From JAJDYQ01 sp942491945 (GTDB lineage: Bacteria; Pseudomonadota; Gammaproteobacteria; JAJDYQ01), in contig CALODD010000067.1 in NCBI GenBank assembly GCA_942491945.1, forward strand, positions 1-64,000: a DNA stretch of 64,000 nucleotides, in the 5' to 3' direction. The notes under the pieces were generated by a model. It did no database searches. It had not been told where the DNA came from and saw nothing but the letters and a program-made list of their open reading frames with translations. Of the stretch, positions 17,288 to 26,317 are shown piece after piece. Made by a program: the position numbers and the translations under genes. Positions within the stretch are counted from its first letter, which is position 1. Every line of letters begins with the position of its first letter.

Positions 17288-18307
17288 ATGAGTGATGACG
17301 ACAAGATCAGCGCAAGCGAACTGCGCGAAGAAGAACCTTCTATCCAGGAGTTTCACCCTTTACTGGGTTCACTGGATTTACGTACCGGTTATAGCAATAA
17401 CATCCTGATCCGTATGGCGATCATTGCCGTTGTTATCGTTGGTATCGTGCTTTGGCAAATGGAGCTGGTGAAAGATATATATATCCGGCATTCGGTTGAA
17501 GATCTGGGCATACTGATCAACGGCAGCATCTTGTTTCTATTCGCCATAGGCGTGATCAAACTAATCTTCACGTTTATACGCTACGCTGCCGAAGAAGCGG
17601 CCATTGCTCGCTTTGTAAAGAACGTGAAAAAGAATGCGATGGATCCGGTTAAACGGGTTCCCGTTAATTCCATTATCTCTCGTCGCTATATGCTTATGCA
17701 GGCTATGTCTGAACAGCGTTTTCTAATTAATCATAGTGCATTGGCTTCTATGTTGCTTGCCAGTGAAAGCACTCGAACCAGCATGGCCAAATTCATTAAT
17801 AATATTCTTATTCTTGCCGGTGTATTCGGAACGATTGTCTCCCTCTCGGTTGCCTTGCTTGGAGCCTCTGATCTGTTAACCACAACTGGCGGTACTGGTG
17901 GTATGTCGCAAGTACTGTCCGGCATGTCGACTGCTCTTTCCACGACTATTACAGCGATTGTCTGTTATCTGTATTTTGGTTACTTCTTTTTGAAAGTAAA
18001 CGACGTACAGACCAACGTGGTCAACAATGTCGAACAGATTACTGCTGCTCTGTTAATTCCAAAATTCAGTCTGCAGGGCGATACCGTCATGCAGGACGTT
18101 GCAACGCTAGCGCGCAAGCTGCAGAAACTGGTTGATAAACTGGAAGAAGCCCAGGCGCGATACTCCGCTTCGGGCCAGAAACTTCTCGATGCTGTGAGTA
18201 GCTACAGTATCCGTGGCCAGAGTATTTCCAACGACATCAGTATCATCAAGGAACTGCTTCGCTCTGGTTTCCGTCTGTATGAAGATGACCAGGAAGACGA
18301 AGCCTAA
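17288..18307 (+). CDS. MotA/TolQ/ExbB-type proton channel protein
   Basis: A 339-residue inner-membrane protein with about four helices (about 39-57, 72-95, 170-192 and 214-236). The last two carry the Gly/Thr/Ser-rich pattern of the MotA/TolQ/ExbB channel family (GVFGTIVSLSVALLGA and STALSTTITAIVCYLYFGYF). A long cytoplasmic loop lies between helices 2 and 3, and a helical tail of about 100 residues ends in an acidic patch (YEDDQEDEA). It is followed at 32 bp by a MotB-like gene, as in stator pairs. It is not flagellar MotA by context, because no flagellar genes are nearby. What the pair drives is unknown. Confidence 0.75.
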   Translation: MSDDDKISASELREEEPSIQEFHPLLGSLDLRTGYSNNILIRMAIIAVVIVGIVLWQMELVKDIYIRHSVEDLGILINGSILFLFAIGVIKLIFTFIRYAAEEAAIARFVKNVKKNAMDPVKRVPVNSIISRRYMLMQAMSEQRFLINHSALASMLLASESTRTSMAKFINNILILAGVFGTIVSLSVALLGASDLLTTTGGTGGMSQVLSGMSTALSTTITAIVCYLYFGYFFLKVNDVQTNVVNNVEQITAALLIPKFSLQGDTVMQDVATLARKLQKLVDKLEEAQARYSASGQKLLDAVSSYSIRGQSISNDISIIKELLRSGFRLYEDDQEDEA

Positions 18308-18339
18308 GCCGTCGTTGTAACGCTTAACGGAACGAAATT

Positions 18340-19281
18340 ATGTTTTCAGACGGTTTTACAGACTTACGCATGAATCACCAGAATGGTCAGGGTGATGATA
18401 GCTTCTGGCCATCGTTCACCGATATCATGACCGTCATCGTCATGATCTTCCTGCTCGCCATGGTGGTGGTCATGATTCGTAACAGCGAATTGATCGACCG
18501 TCTGAAGGCAACCATGGAAGCTGAACGTGAGGCCGCAGAACTGGTACGTAAAACAGCCACCGAGAAAGAAGGACTGGCAATCAAGCTCATCGAAGCCGAA
18601 CAACTACTGTCTATGCTTCGTCTGGAGCATATGAAAGTCACCGAACAACGTGATCTGGGTCGAAAAACAGTGGCTGAGCGTGATGCAGAATTAAGACAGT
18701 TAAAGTCCGAATTCGCGACAACTCAGGCGGCACTGGATACCACGCGCAGCGAATTAACACAGACCAGCCAGCAGCTGACTCAAACCGAAACGCGTCTCAC
18801 CCAGACCATGCAACAACGTGATCTGTTAGCGGAACAACTGGAAGACAATCAGACCAAATTTGCAGCCTTACAACGAGAGCATCAGGAACAGGGGACACAG
18901 CTTCATGCTATGAAACTTAGCTCTGAAGAAAGCTCCAGCAAGCTGGCGGTTCTCGGCGGTGAATACGATGAACTAAAAGAAAAGTATGACAAACTGGTTC
19001 GACCTGCTCGTACGGCTCGTGGTAAAACTATTGTAGAAGTACGTAAGACCAAGAGTGCAGGTAAAGAAGAGATCGCAATCAAGTTACCTGGAAAGAAGGC
19101 TTTCAAAGTAGTTACCGAAGCACGTATGCATAAGGAGCTGACAACATTGCAAAAGAAGTTCAGCAAATCACTTTATGTAAAAATTATCTTTCCTGAAAAC
19201 AGCGGCCTGTCTTATAACGAAGCCTGGGGCTTTACGAATAAGCTGCATAAAAAATACGACTACTATTTCCAAGAAAAATAA
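18340..19281 (+). CDS. MotB-like single-pass protein with long coiled coil
   Basis: A 313-residue protein. A short cytoplasmic start is followed by WPSFTDIMTVIVMIFLLAMV (about 23-42), a membrane helix with an Asp (about 28) at the position of the proton-carrying Asp of MotB/ExbD/TolR. Residues about 48-225 are a heptad-rich coiled coil with repeated LTQT segments. The last 85 or so residues are a basic alpha/beta region (IAIKLPGKKAFKVV, LYVKIIFPENSGLSYNEAWG), not an OmpA peptidoglycan-binding domain. An alternative start is ATG 18370. It forms a stator-like unit with the MotA-type gene upstream. Confidence 0.72.
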   Translation: MFSDGFTDLRMNHQNGQGDDSFWPSFTDIMTVIVMIFLLAMVVVMIRNSELIDRLKATMEAEREAAELVRKTATEKEGLAIKLIEAEQLLSMLRLEHMKVTEQRDLGRKTVAERDAELRQLKSEFATTQAALDTTRSELTQTSQQLTQTETRLTQTMQQRDLLAEQLEDNQTKFAALQREHQEQGTQLHAMKLSSEESSSKLAVLGGEYDELKEKYDKLVRPARTARGKTIVEVRKTKSAGKEEIAIKLPGKKAFKVVTEARMHKELTTLQKKFSKSLYVKIIFPENSGLSYNEAWGFTNKLHKKYDYYFQEK

Positions 19282-19308
19282 CGTTAAGAATAGATATCAT
19301 TGGGCACC

Positions 19309-20451
19309 ATGACAGATCAAGTTAAACGCCCAGGCCGCCGTTGGTTGATACCGGTAATTCTACTGGTATCAATAGTTGCCGCCGCGGCATTAATCTCAGG
19401 CAAACCATCTGCCAAGACGGCAAGTGTTACCGAGGCGACCCGTAAGGTCGACGCATTGACGGTAACTACAGGAACGTTTGCACCGACTGTCCCTCTGTAT
19501 GTCACAGTAACCACGCCTCACCATTCTCGCTTACGTGCATCCATTACTGCCGACGTAAAACAGGTCATTGCTTTACAGGGTAATCGAGTCGCAAAAGACG
19601 CCCTGCTAATTGAGCTTGATGATCGTGAGGCACAGCTAGTTAAACAGCAACGCCAGGCTGATGTGATTGATGCTCAATCACAGATCGACTCCGAACGACT
19701 CAAACACAAAAATGAGTTATTCGTCATTCGTAATGATAAAGGTAAACGTGCTGATCATAATCGTGAGCAAATAATAAAAGGGCATAACATTCGCCTGAAT
19801 GGTCTGAAGGCAAAACTACAACGTGCAAAAACAGCTTTAGAGTTAGCTGAACTTGATTTGCAACGTACACAAATCAAAGCACCATTCGATGGACAGATAA
19901 CGACTACGCAGGTATCACCTGGAGACCGCGTTCGCCCAGGGGATACATTACTTGAGATTTTTGACCGTGGTTCTCTGGAACTGACTGGTACTATCGCTCA
20001 ACGTTACACTTCAGCCATTCAGTCTAGCCTTAATAAGAATGTTCCGCTGACAGCGACAACAAACCGGCAGGGAAAAATACTTACGGCAACGTTAGACCGT
20101 ATTAGCGGCAATGTTGATAAAGACAGTGGCGGACTGCTTGCTATTTTTAAAATCGACTCCAGTGATACAGGCCTGTCACTCGGTCGCAATCTACGTCTGC
20201 AACTGCAGTTACCCGAGATTAATCAAACCTTTGTTGCGCCGAATACAGCGATTTTTGGTACTAATCGTGTTTATAAAATCATTGATGGTCGTTTAAAGGC
20301 CGTACAGGTAACACGGCTTGGTGACTACCCGCCTACTGATGGCACCCCAAGTAGTCTGTTACAAAGTAACGAGATAAGTAATGGCGATATGTTACTTAAA
20401 ACCCAACTTCCTAATGCGATAGAAAACCTGCTTGTTGAGCCCTCAAGCTAG
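19309..20451 (+). CDS. RND efflux periplasmic adaptor (membrane fusion protein)
   Basis: A 380-residue adaptor that links an RND pump to an outer-membrane channel. An N-terminal membrane anchor (WLIPVILLVSIVAAAALI) is followed by the first lipoyl half (ITADVKQVIALQGNRVAKDALL), a helical hairpin (about 120-185), the second lipoyl half (IKAPFDGQITTTQVSPGDRVRPGDTLLEI) and beta-barrel domains. The start is ATG 19309. It lies 27 bp after the MotB-like gene and 6 bp before the pump gene. Confidence 0.9.
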   Translation: MTDQVKRPGRRWLIPVILLVSIVAAAALISGKPSAKTASVTEATRKVDALTVTTGTFAPTVPLYVTVTTPHHSRLRASITADVKQVIALQGNRVAKDALLIELDDREAQLVKQQRQADVIDAQSQIDSERLKHKNELFVIRNDKGKRADHNREQIIKGHNIRLNGLKAKLQRAKTALELAELDLQRTQIKAPFDGQITTTQVSPGDRVRPGDTLLEIFDRGSLELTGTIAQRYTSAIQSSLNKNVPLTATTNRQGKILTATLDRISGNVDKDSGGLLAIFKIDSSDTGLSLGRNLRLQLQLPEINQTFVAPNTAIFGTNRVYKIIDGRLKAVQVTRLGDYPPTDGTPSSLLQSNEISNGDMLLKTQLPNAIENLLVEPSS

Positions 20452-20457
20452 AAGCGC

Positions 20458-23400
20458 ATGGAAACCTTCCATCATCGGAATAATATACTTGGCACCTTTG
20501 CACAGCACCGTGTAGCTGCCAATCTGCTCATGATCATCATGCTCATGTGTGGTGTATGGGCTTTGATATATCTCAATACCCAATTCTTCCCCAGCTACAC
20601 TCTTGAAAAAATTAACGTCCGCGTTGTCTGGCGTGGTGCCAGTGCAGAAGATGCCGAGACTGGCTTAACTAATCGAATAGAAGAGGCCTTACGTACACAG
20701 GAAAACCTGCGTGATATAACCTCGACTTCAGCCGAGGGCATTTCATCGGTATCTCTGGAGTTTGAGTCCGGCACCGATATGTCTCGTGCACTGGACCAGG
20801 TAAAAGAAAAGGTCGCTTTGATTCGTGATTTACCCGCTGATATCGAAGAGCCCGAGATTACTCGCTTAACCATTTATGACCGCGTTGCTCGTGTACTGGT
20901 CTGGAGCGAGCACGATGCACGTGCGCTACCGGCATTAGTACAACGTTATGAAAGGGAACTGCTCGATCGGGGCATAACCAATATCGAATTTACCGGTTTA
21001 CCCGAACAGGAAATCGCGATTCAGTTCGATATCGAAAACCTCTATGAAATGAATCAGTCACTGGATCAGATTGGCCGAACGATTGGACAACTGAGTACGG
21101 AAACACCCGCAGGAAATCTCAACCGACAGCAACTCAGTCAGCAGCTTCGTAGTCCGGAACAACTCAAGACTCCGCAAGACTATTCGCAACTGTCAGTCAG
21201 TACGCAATCGGGGGCAATACCGCTTGGCGACATAGCGACTATCGAACGACGTACACGCGATAATCAAACCAGTATTACCTATCAAGGCCATCCTGCAATT
21301 GAAATGCGGCTGTTGCGCATTGAAGGCCACGACAGTCTCAAGTCCGCTCGTGTTCTTGAAAAATGGGTAGCAGATACTTTACCCACTCTACCTGAGGGCG
21401 TTGGTATAAAGGTCTTTGATCAACGTTGGCAATACATTGAACAACGCATCAATCTATTATTGGAAAACGGCCTGGGTGGACTAATGCTTGTCATTGCTAT
21501 CCTGTTTTTCTTTTTACGTGGCCCTGTTGCGTTCTGGGTTGCTGTCGGTATTCCCATTTCATTCATGGCAGCGCTAGCTGCACTTTATGTCTTTGGTGGC
21601 TCGATCAATATGGTCAGTCTATTCGGACTCATCATGGCGCTCGGTATTATTGTTGATGATGCCATCGTAGTTGGCGAAGATGCGATGACGCACTATGAAA
21701 TGGGAGAGGCCCCATTACAGGCGGCGGAAGGTGGTGCATGGCGCATGTTCGCACCGGTTATCTCTTCATCACTGACAACTGTCGCTGCATTTATTCCTCT
21801 GATGATGCTGAGTGGTTTTATAGGCAAGCTACTATTTGCCATTCCACTCGTTGTTATCTGCGTCATTATTGCTTCTTTAATAGAAAGCTTCCTTATCTTA
21901 CCGGGCCACTTACGACATTCATTTGAAGGCTTACACAAAAAACGTAACCAGTCACCGTCGCCAACACGTCAGCGTATTGATAACTGGTTTAATGATTTTC
22001 GTGATAAACGTTTTCGGCGTTGGGTAGAAAATGCAATTTCTAATCCATGGCAAACACTTATGCTGGTCTTCGCAGTCAGCATCATCACCATTGGTCTACT
22101 CGTCGGCGGAAGAATTCCTTTTACCTTTATGCCTCAAACAGAATCAGGCCTGGTCTCCGCTAACATTCAATTTACTGCTGGCACGCCTCGCCACCAGGTC
22201 GGCGAATATCTAACACACGTCGAGAAAGCCCTGGATGAAATCGATCAACAACACCCAGGATTAATTCTGTTGTATTCCAGTCGTCTCGGTGAAAACCTCA
22301 CCAGCCACGGTGGTAGTTCACAGAAGGGCGATCGTTACGCGAGCATACTGATTGAACTGGTCGCATCTGATGAGCGTGATATACGTAACCCGCAGTTTAT
22401 AAAGATGCTGAAGGATAAACTGCCAGAACCAGCTGCATTAGAAAATTTGCTCATCACTAGTCGACAGGCAGGACCTGGCGGTCGAGACCTTACATTCCAG
22501 TTAAGTGGCGGTAGCCCGTCAGATTTAAAACAGGCGGCTGAAGAACTCGCGGAAGTGTTACGACAAACACCGGCTGTCTTTGCTGTCGATGATGATATGC
22601 CATACGGCCAGACTCAGTTAGTCTTTGAGTTAAGTCCACAGGGCAGGGCGATAGGTATCACTACGCAGGAAATCGGTCGGCAACTGCGTGCGGCTTACGA
22701 TGGCTACATCATTCAGGTATTCCAGGATGGCTATGATGAAATCGAAGTTCGTACGATATTAAATGATGAACAGCGTAATGGCTTTACTACATTAGAAGCA
22801 CTGCCAATCCGGTTACCCACTGGTGAACAGGCGGCATTAAGTTCACTGGTTGATTTCAAGCATCAACGCGGCTTTGAAATCCTCCGTCATGAAAAAGGTC
22901 GTCTTGCTTTAGAAGTCTCTGCCGATGTCGACGAAGCTCAGGGTAATGCCAATAACATTACCGAAGAAATTTTAAGTAAGGCCTTACCGGATATTGCTGC
23001 CAAATATCACATTGAATATAGCGCAACCGGTACTGCCGCCGATCAACAGGAAACCTTCAGTGAAATGAAAATTGGTTCCCTGTATGCACTGGCATTAATT
23101 TATCTCATCCTCGCCTGGATATTTTCATCCTATGGCTGGCCTCTCGTAGTTATGGCGATTATTCCTTTCGCTATTATCGGTGCTATCTTTGGTCACTGGG
23201 TCACAGGAATTAACTTAACAATACTCTCCCTGTTCGGGCTGTTTGGCTTAGCCGGTATCGTAGTTAACGATTCTATTATTCTCGTGACCTTTTATCGGCA
23301 ATTACGAAAGGACGGCATGAAACGACAGGATGCCATCGTTGAGGCATCCGTTCTACGATTACGTGCGGTGCTACTCACTTCAATGACAACGATTGCCGGC

Positions 23401-23952
23401 CTGATACCGTTATTATTTGAAACATCACTACAGGCACAGTTCCTGATACCTATGGCGACATCTATTGCTTTCGGATTAGCATTTTCAACCGCATTAGTCC
23501 TGGTACTTGTTCCTCTCTTGCTTAATGCCTTCGAAACCTTTCAAGAAGATACTTCAATATCGAATACCCTATTCATCCAAATTATGGTTCCATTTTGGAT
23601 ACTACAGATACTTAGTTACATACTATTCATCAATACCAGCCTATCAGCTCAAGTTTTACTTCCACTATTGATTTCCGAATTGTTAATCCCTGTAATTGTT
23701 GCTTACATAATAGGGAAGAATGGAGGCAGTATCAGTTATTCAGTTTTTGCTGCTACTACCTTAAGTTTTGCAGGAATACCTGTTGTGGCTTTTGCTTATT
23801 TTGCAATGGATACTTCAAGTACAAATTTATTACTACCGCTATTAATCACTACGCTTTTCTCAAAGAGCTTGATTGCAGCACTAACAAGGGTAGTTATGAA
23901 ATATTCCAACACTTCTATTTCGAAAAGCAAAGCAACTATAGACAATAGTTAA
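20458..23952 (+). CDS. RND efflux transporter permease with extra C-terminal membrane tail
   Basis: A 1164-residue HAE1/AcrB-family proton-driven exporter. Visible marks are the N-terminal helix (MIIMLMCGVWALIYLN), the two periplasmic porter regions, the TM4 charge relay GIIVDDAIVVGEDAM with its paired Asp, and the second-half equivalent GIVVNDSIILVTFYRQLR. Family members usually end soon after TM12 (here LVLVLVPLLLNAF, about residue 1020). This one continues for about 130 residues with roughly four more hydrophobic helices in AT-richer DNA, an unusual extension. It forms an operon with the adaptor and perhaps with the stator-like pair. The substrate is unknown. Confidence 0.92.
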   Translation: METFHHRNNILGTFAQHRVAANLLMIIMLMCGVWALIYLNTQFFPSYTLEKINVRVVWRGASAEDAETGLTNRIEEALRTQENLRDITSTSAEGISSVSLEFESGTDMSRALDQVKEKVALIRDLPADIEEPEITRLTIYDRVARVLVWSEHDARALPALVQRYERELLDRGITNIEFTGLPEQEIAIQFDIENLYEMNQSLDQIGRTIGQLSTETPAGNLNRQQLSQQLRSPEQLKTPQDYSQLSVSTQSGAIPLGDIATIERRTRDNQTSITYQGHPAIEMRLLRIEGHDSLKSARVLEKWVADTLPTLPEGVGIKVFDQRWQYIEQRINLLLENGLGGLMLVIAILFFFLRGPVAFWVAVGIPISFMAALAALYVFGGSINMVSLFGLIMALGIIVDDAIVVGEDAMTHYEMGEAPLQAAEGGAWRMFAPVISSSLTTVAAFIPLMMLSGFIGKLLFAIPLVVICVIIASLIESFLILPGHLRHSFEGLHKKRNQSPSPTRQRIDNWFNDFRDKRFRRWVENAISNPWQTLMLVFAVSIITIGLLVGGRIPFTFMPQTESGLVSANIQFTAGTPRHQVGEYLTHVEKALDEIDQQHPGLILLYSSRLGENLTSHGGSSQKGDRYASILIELVASDERDIRNPQFIKMLKDKLPEPAALENLLITSRQAGPGGRDLTFQLSGGSPSDLKQAAEELAEVLRQTPAVFAVDDDMPYGQTQLVFELSPQGRAIGITTQEIGRQLRAAYDGYIIQVFQDGYDEIEVRTILNDEQRNGFTTLEALPIRLPTGEQAALSSLVDFKHQRGFEILRHEKGRLALEVSADVDEAQGNANNITEEILSKALPDIAAKYHIEYSATGTAADQQETFSEMKIGSLYALALIYLILAWIFSSYGWPLVVMAIIPFAIIGAIFGHWVTGINLTILSLFGLFGLAGIVVNDSIILVTFYRQLRKDGMKRQDAIVEASVLRLRAVLLTSMTTIAGLIPLLFETSLQAQFLIPMATSIAFGLAFSTALVLVLVPLLLNAFETFQEDTSISNTLFIQIMVPFWILQILSYILFINTSLSAQVLLPLLISELLIPVIVAYIIGKNGGSISYSVFAATTLSFAGIPVVAFAYFAMDTSSTNLLLPLLITTLFSKSLIAALTRVVMKYSNTSISKSKATIDNS

Positions 23953-23975
23953 ATATACAGAATCAGAGGTAAGGC

Positions 23976-24668
23976 ATGATAAAAAGAAATCTGGTCATTA
24001 TATTCACCCTTATGATGCTTGTGTCATCCGGGCCATCGCTAACCCAGGAAACTTCTATTAGTCCAGGCATTAATCGCCATTACCAAGGTGCGCTACACAG
24101 TGACTGGTTACCTATCTTTGAATCCGAATCTAGAGAAGTCTTTGCACACCGTTATGAAATACTAGATGCTCTTAATATAAAGCCCGGTATGCGCATCGCT
24201 GATGTCGGTGCAGGTACCGGTTTTTATTCTTTACTATTTGCCAAACAAACCGGCCCAGAAGGAAAAGTCTATGCGGTCGATATCACAGAAGACTTTATCG
24301 ACAACATCAATCAACGTTCATCGACAGCTGGTATCAATAATCTAACCGGTATTGTAAACAACGATAAATCAGCTGGTTTGAAAAAGAACAGTGTTGATCT
24401 CATTTTTATCTGTAATACCTATCATCACTTTGAATATCCGGAATCGATGATGACATCGATACACCAGGCTTTAACAGACGACGGTGAAGTGGTACTGATC
24501 GACTTTAGTAAAAATCCATCCTTCAGCAGTGCCTGGATCATGGGTCATGTCCGAGCGAATCAACAACAAGTTATCGACGAAATGAAAAGTTTTGGTTTTA
24601 CCGTTTCAAAGACCTTGCCGTTATTGAAACAGAACTATTTTATTAAATTCAAGAAGACAAAGAACTAA
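23976..24668 (+). CDS. Exported class I SAM-dependent methyltransferase
   Basis: A 230-residue protein with a Sec-type signal peptide (MIKRNLVIIFTLMMLVSSGPSL) followed by a Rossmann methyltransferase. Motif I is IADVGAGTGFYSLLF, the acidic loop is YAVDITEDF, and FICNTYHHFEYPES lies at the position of motif IV. The family acts on small molecules, often in membranes or quinone-like substrates. An exported form is found in several gammaproteobacteria but is odd because SAM is cytoplasmic. It follows the RND pump by 23 bp, so it is probably co-transcribed. Confidence 0.82.
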   Translation: MIKRNLVIIFTLMMLVSSGPSLTQETSISPGINRHYQGALHSDWLPIFESESREVFAHRYEILDALNIKPGMRIADVGAGTGFYSLLFAKQTGPEGKVYAVDITEDFIDNINQRSSTAGINNLTGIVNNDKSAGLKKNSVDLIFICNTYHHFEYPESMMTSIHQALTDDGEVVLIDFSKNPSFSSAWIMGHVRANQQQVIDEMKSFGFTVSKTLPLLKQNYFIKFKKTKN

Positions 24669-24733
24669 CTTCTTATAAATGCACGCAGAAGACATATAGA
24701 GCACGTAACACTGTTACCTCTACAGACCAAGCA

Positions 24734-24757
24734 TGACCTTGTTTCGCAGCAAGGTCA
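24734..24757. terminator. Possible bidirectional hairpin between convergent genes
   Basis: TGACCTTG and CAAGGTCA form a perfect 8-bp stem with an 8-base loop between the stops of the methyltransferase and phoH genes. No strong T run follows on either strand, so efficiency is uncertain. Confidence 0.45.
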
Positions 24758-24779
24758 CTTCCATCAAACCTAATCTAAA

Positions 24780-25580
24780 TCACATACACTCATACCGATC
24801 AATTAGCTGCCTTACCAACCCGCTACGTACTATGTCGTTTCTATCAAACTCATGGATGTAAACATCGTGTAACCCTTCTACACGTTCAATTGCATCAGCC
24901 AGACCGTTTTTGGTTCTTATATCACTCTGTTTCACATCGCCATTGATCACGACTTTTGCACCTTCACCAATACGCGTCAGGAACATTTTCATCTGTGTGA
25001 CACTGCTGTTTTGTGCTTCTTCCATAATAACGAAGGTGTCGTCACTGAAGGTTTTACCCCGCATATAGGCTAGCGGCGCAGCGACAATACGTCCATGGCG
25101 AACACAATAGTCCACCGCTCCGGATCCCAGGCGTTCATTCAGGATGTCTCGAAATGCATCGATATAGACTGAAAACTTATCATCGACCGCACCCGGCAAA
25201 TAACCTAGCTGCTCACCAGCTTCGACAGCTGGGCGGGTCAGAATGATGCGCTCAATCTTGCCAGACTCGAGATATTCAGCAGCAAGTGATACGGCGCAGT
25301 AACTTTTGCCAGTTCCAGCTGGGCCGGTCCCAAACGTCAGGCTGTTATTACGCATGGCATTGATAAAACGTTTTTGGGACGTGTTACGGGCCTGGAGCGG
25401 CTGTTTCGATGGGGGGTGGGATATTGACGACTCGAGATGGCTCAAGTGCGCGTTGAGTTCGACGATTTCGGCGGTTTCCTGCTCGTATCGCCTTCTGGCT
25501 TTTTTCTTGTGTCCTCTTTGTCTCCTGTTTTCTGGTTGTTTAACTTGTTGTGCGTATCGTCTTTGAGACTTTTTCGCCAT
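24780..25580 (-). CDS. PhoH family ATPase
   Basis: A 266-residue protein. A basic, Lys/Arg-rich N-terminal 40 residues suggest nucleic-acid contact. The PhoH-like P-loop NTPase domain follows, with Walker A GPAGTGKSY (about 95-103), the family segment RPAVEAGEQLGYLPG, Walker B FVIMEEAQN and VINGDVKQSD. The PhoH family is associated with RNA handling, phosphate-starvation response and, in some cases, helicase activity. The PIN domain of PhoH2 proteins is absent. It stands alone between two spacers. Confidence 0.88.
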   Translation of the reverse strand: MAKKSQRRYAQQVKQPENRRQRGHKKKARRRYEQETAEIVELNAHLSHLESSISHPPSKQPLQARNTSQKRFINAMRNNSLTFGTGPAGTGKSYCAVSLAAEYLESGKIERIILTRPAVEAGEQLGYLPGAVDDKFSVYIDAFRDILNERLGSGAVDYCVRHGRIVAAPLAYMRGKTFSDDTFVIMEEAQNSSVTQMKMFLTRIGEGAKVVINGDVKQSDIRTKNGLADAIERVEGLHDVYIHEFDRNDIVRSGLVRQLIDRYECM

Positions 25581-25726
25581 AGAGCTTTTCCCCCCAGGTT
25601 TATTTAAGAAAAAAGGTGTATTACGTTGTTTCTCCTACTAGATTTAGTGGTATTGGACTAAACATAGCACAAAATATACTGCTATGCCTATATGACAGGG
25701 GAATGTCAGTAGGGAGTTTTTTCTTC

Positions 25727-26242
25727 TTAGGCGCCAGCGACCTGCATAAAACGCGATTCCTGTTGCCGCTGTTCTTCGGTGAGGTCGCGGCTGGCAAATT
25801 GTGGGTCGAGACGCATGCAGCGACGATATAGCTCCCATTTAATCTCATTCACACTCATTCCACAGGGGCCTGAAGGCAGGTCATCACTAATAATGGACTC
25901 AATCGGTTTACCGTCATAAGTGCCGTAGATGATGATGGTTGGGGCACTTTCGTCAGATATGCCACGGCGGGCCTTATCAAAAGCGACGCAGGTTTGCAGA
26001 AAATTGGAGCGATTGCTCAGTAAGGTACTGAGCCTGAATGAGATTTTCTTGGTCTGACGCAGATATTCATAAATGACCAGGATCGCACCATGCTGATCAC
26101 GTGCTACGTCATCGGCCGGGCCTATATGCAGGCGTGCTTCTGAGTCGAGTATATAGGGCGTATTCTTGAATTCACGTTGATCAAATGAACCGGTAGTACG
26201 GTTCACAAAATTCAAATTTCCGAGTAATACTTCATCTACCAT
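25727..26242 (-). CDS. Hypothetical cytoplasmic protein
   Basis: A 171-residue soluble protein without signal peptide. It contains IGPADDVARDQHGAILVIYEYLRQ, APTIIIYGTYDGKPIESI and a helical end with EEQRQQESRFMQVAGA. I do not recognise the family. It follows the second PDC-like gene by 75 bp on the same strand and ends 146 bp before phoH. Confidence 0.65.
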   Translation of the reverse strand: MVDEVLLGNLNFVNRTTGSFDQREFKNTPYILDSEARLHIGPADDVARDQHGAILVIYEYLRQTKKISFRLSTLLSNRSNFLQTCVAFDKARRGISDESAPTIIIYGTYDGKPIESIISDDLPSGPCGMSVNEIKWELYRRCMRLDPQFASRDLTEEQRQQESRFMQVAGA

Positions 26243-26317
26243 TACTTTCTTTCCTTAACCTGATACCGATAGTCTAGCATCTTGAGATTGGATAGAAGGC
26301 AGACAAACTTCACATTT

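Noticed and set aside
17288..19281. A Zorya anti-phage system
   Set aside because: Zorya also needs effector genes such as ZorC/ZorD or ZorE and a ZorB with a peptidoglycan-binding end. Here the neighbours are haem and RND genes, and the MotB-like end is different.
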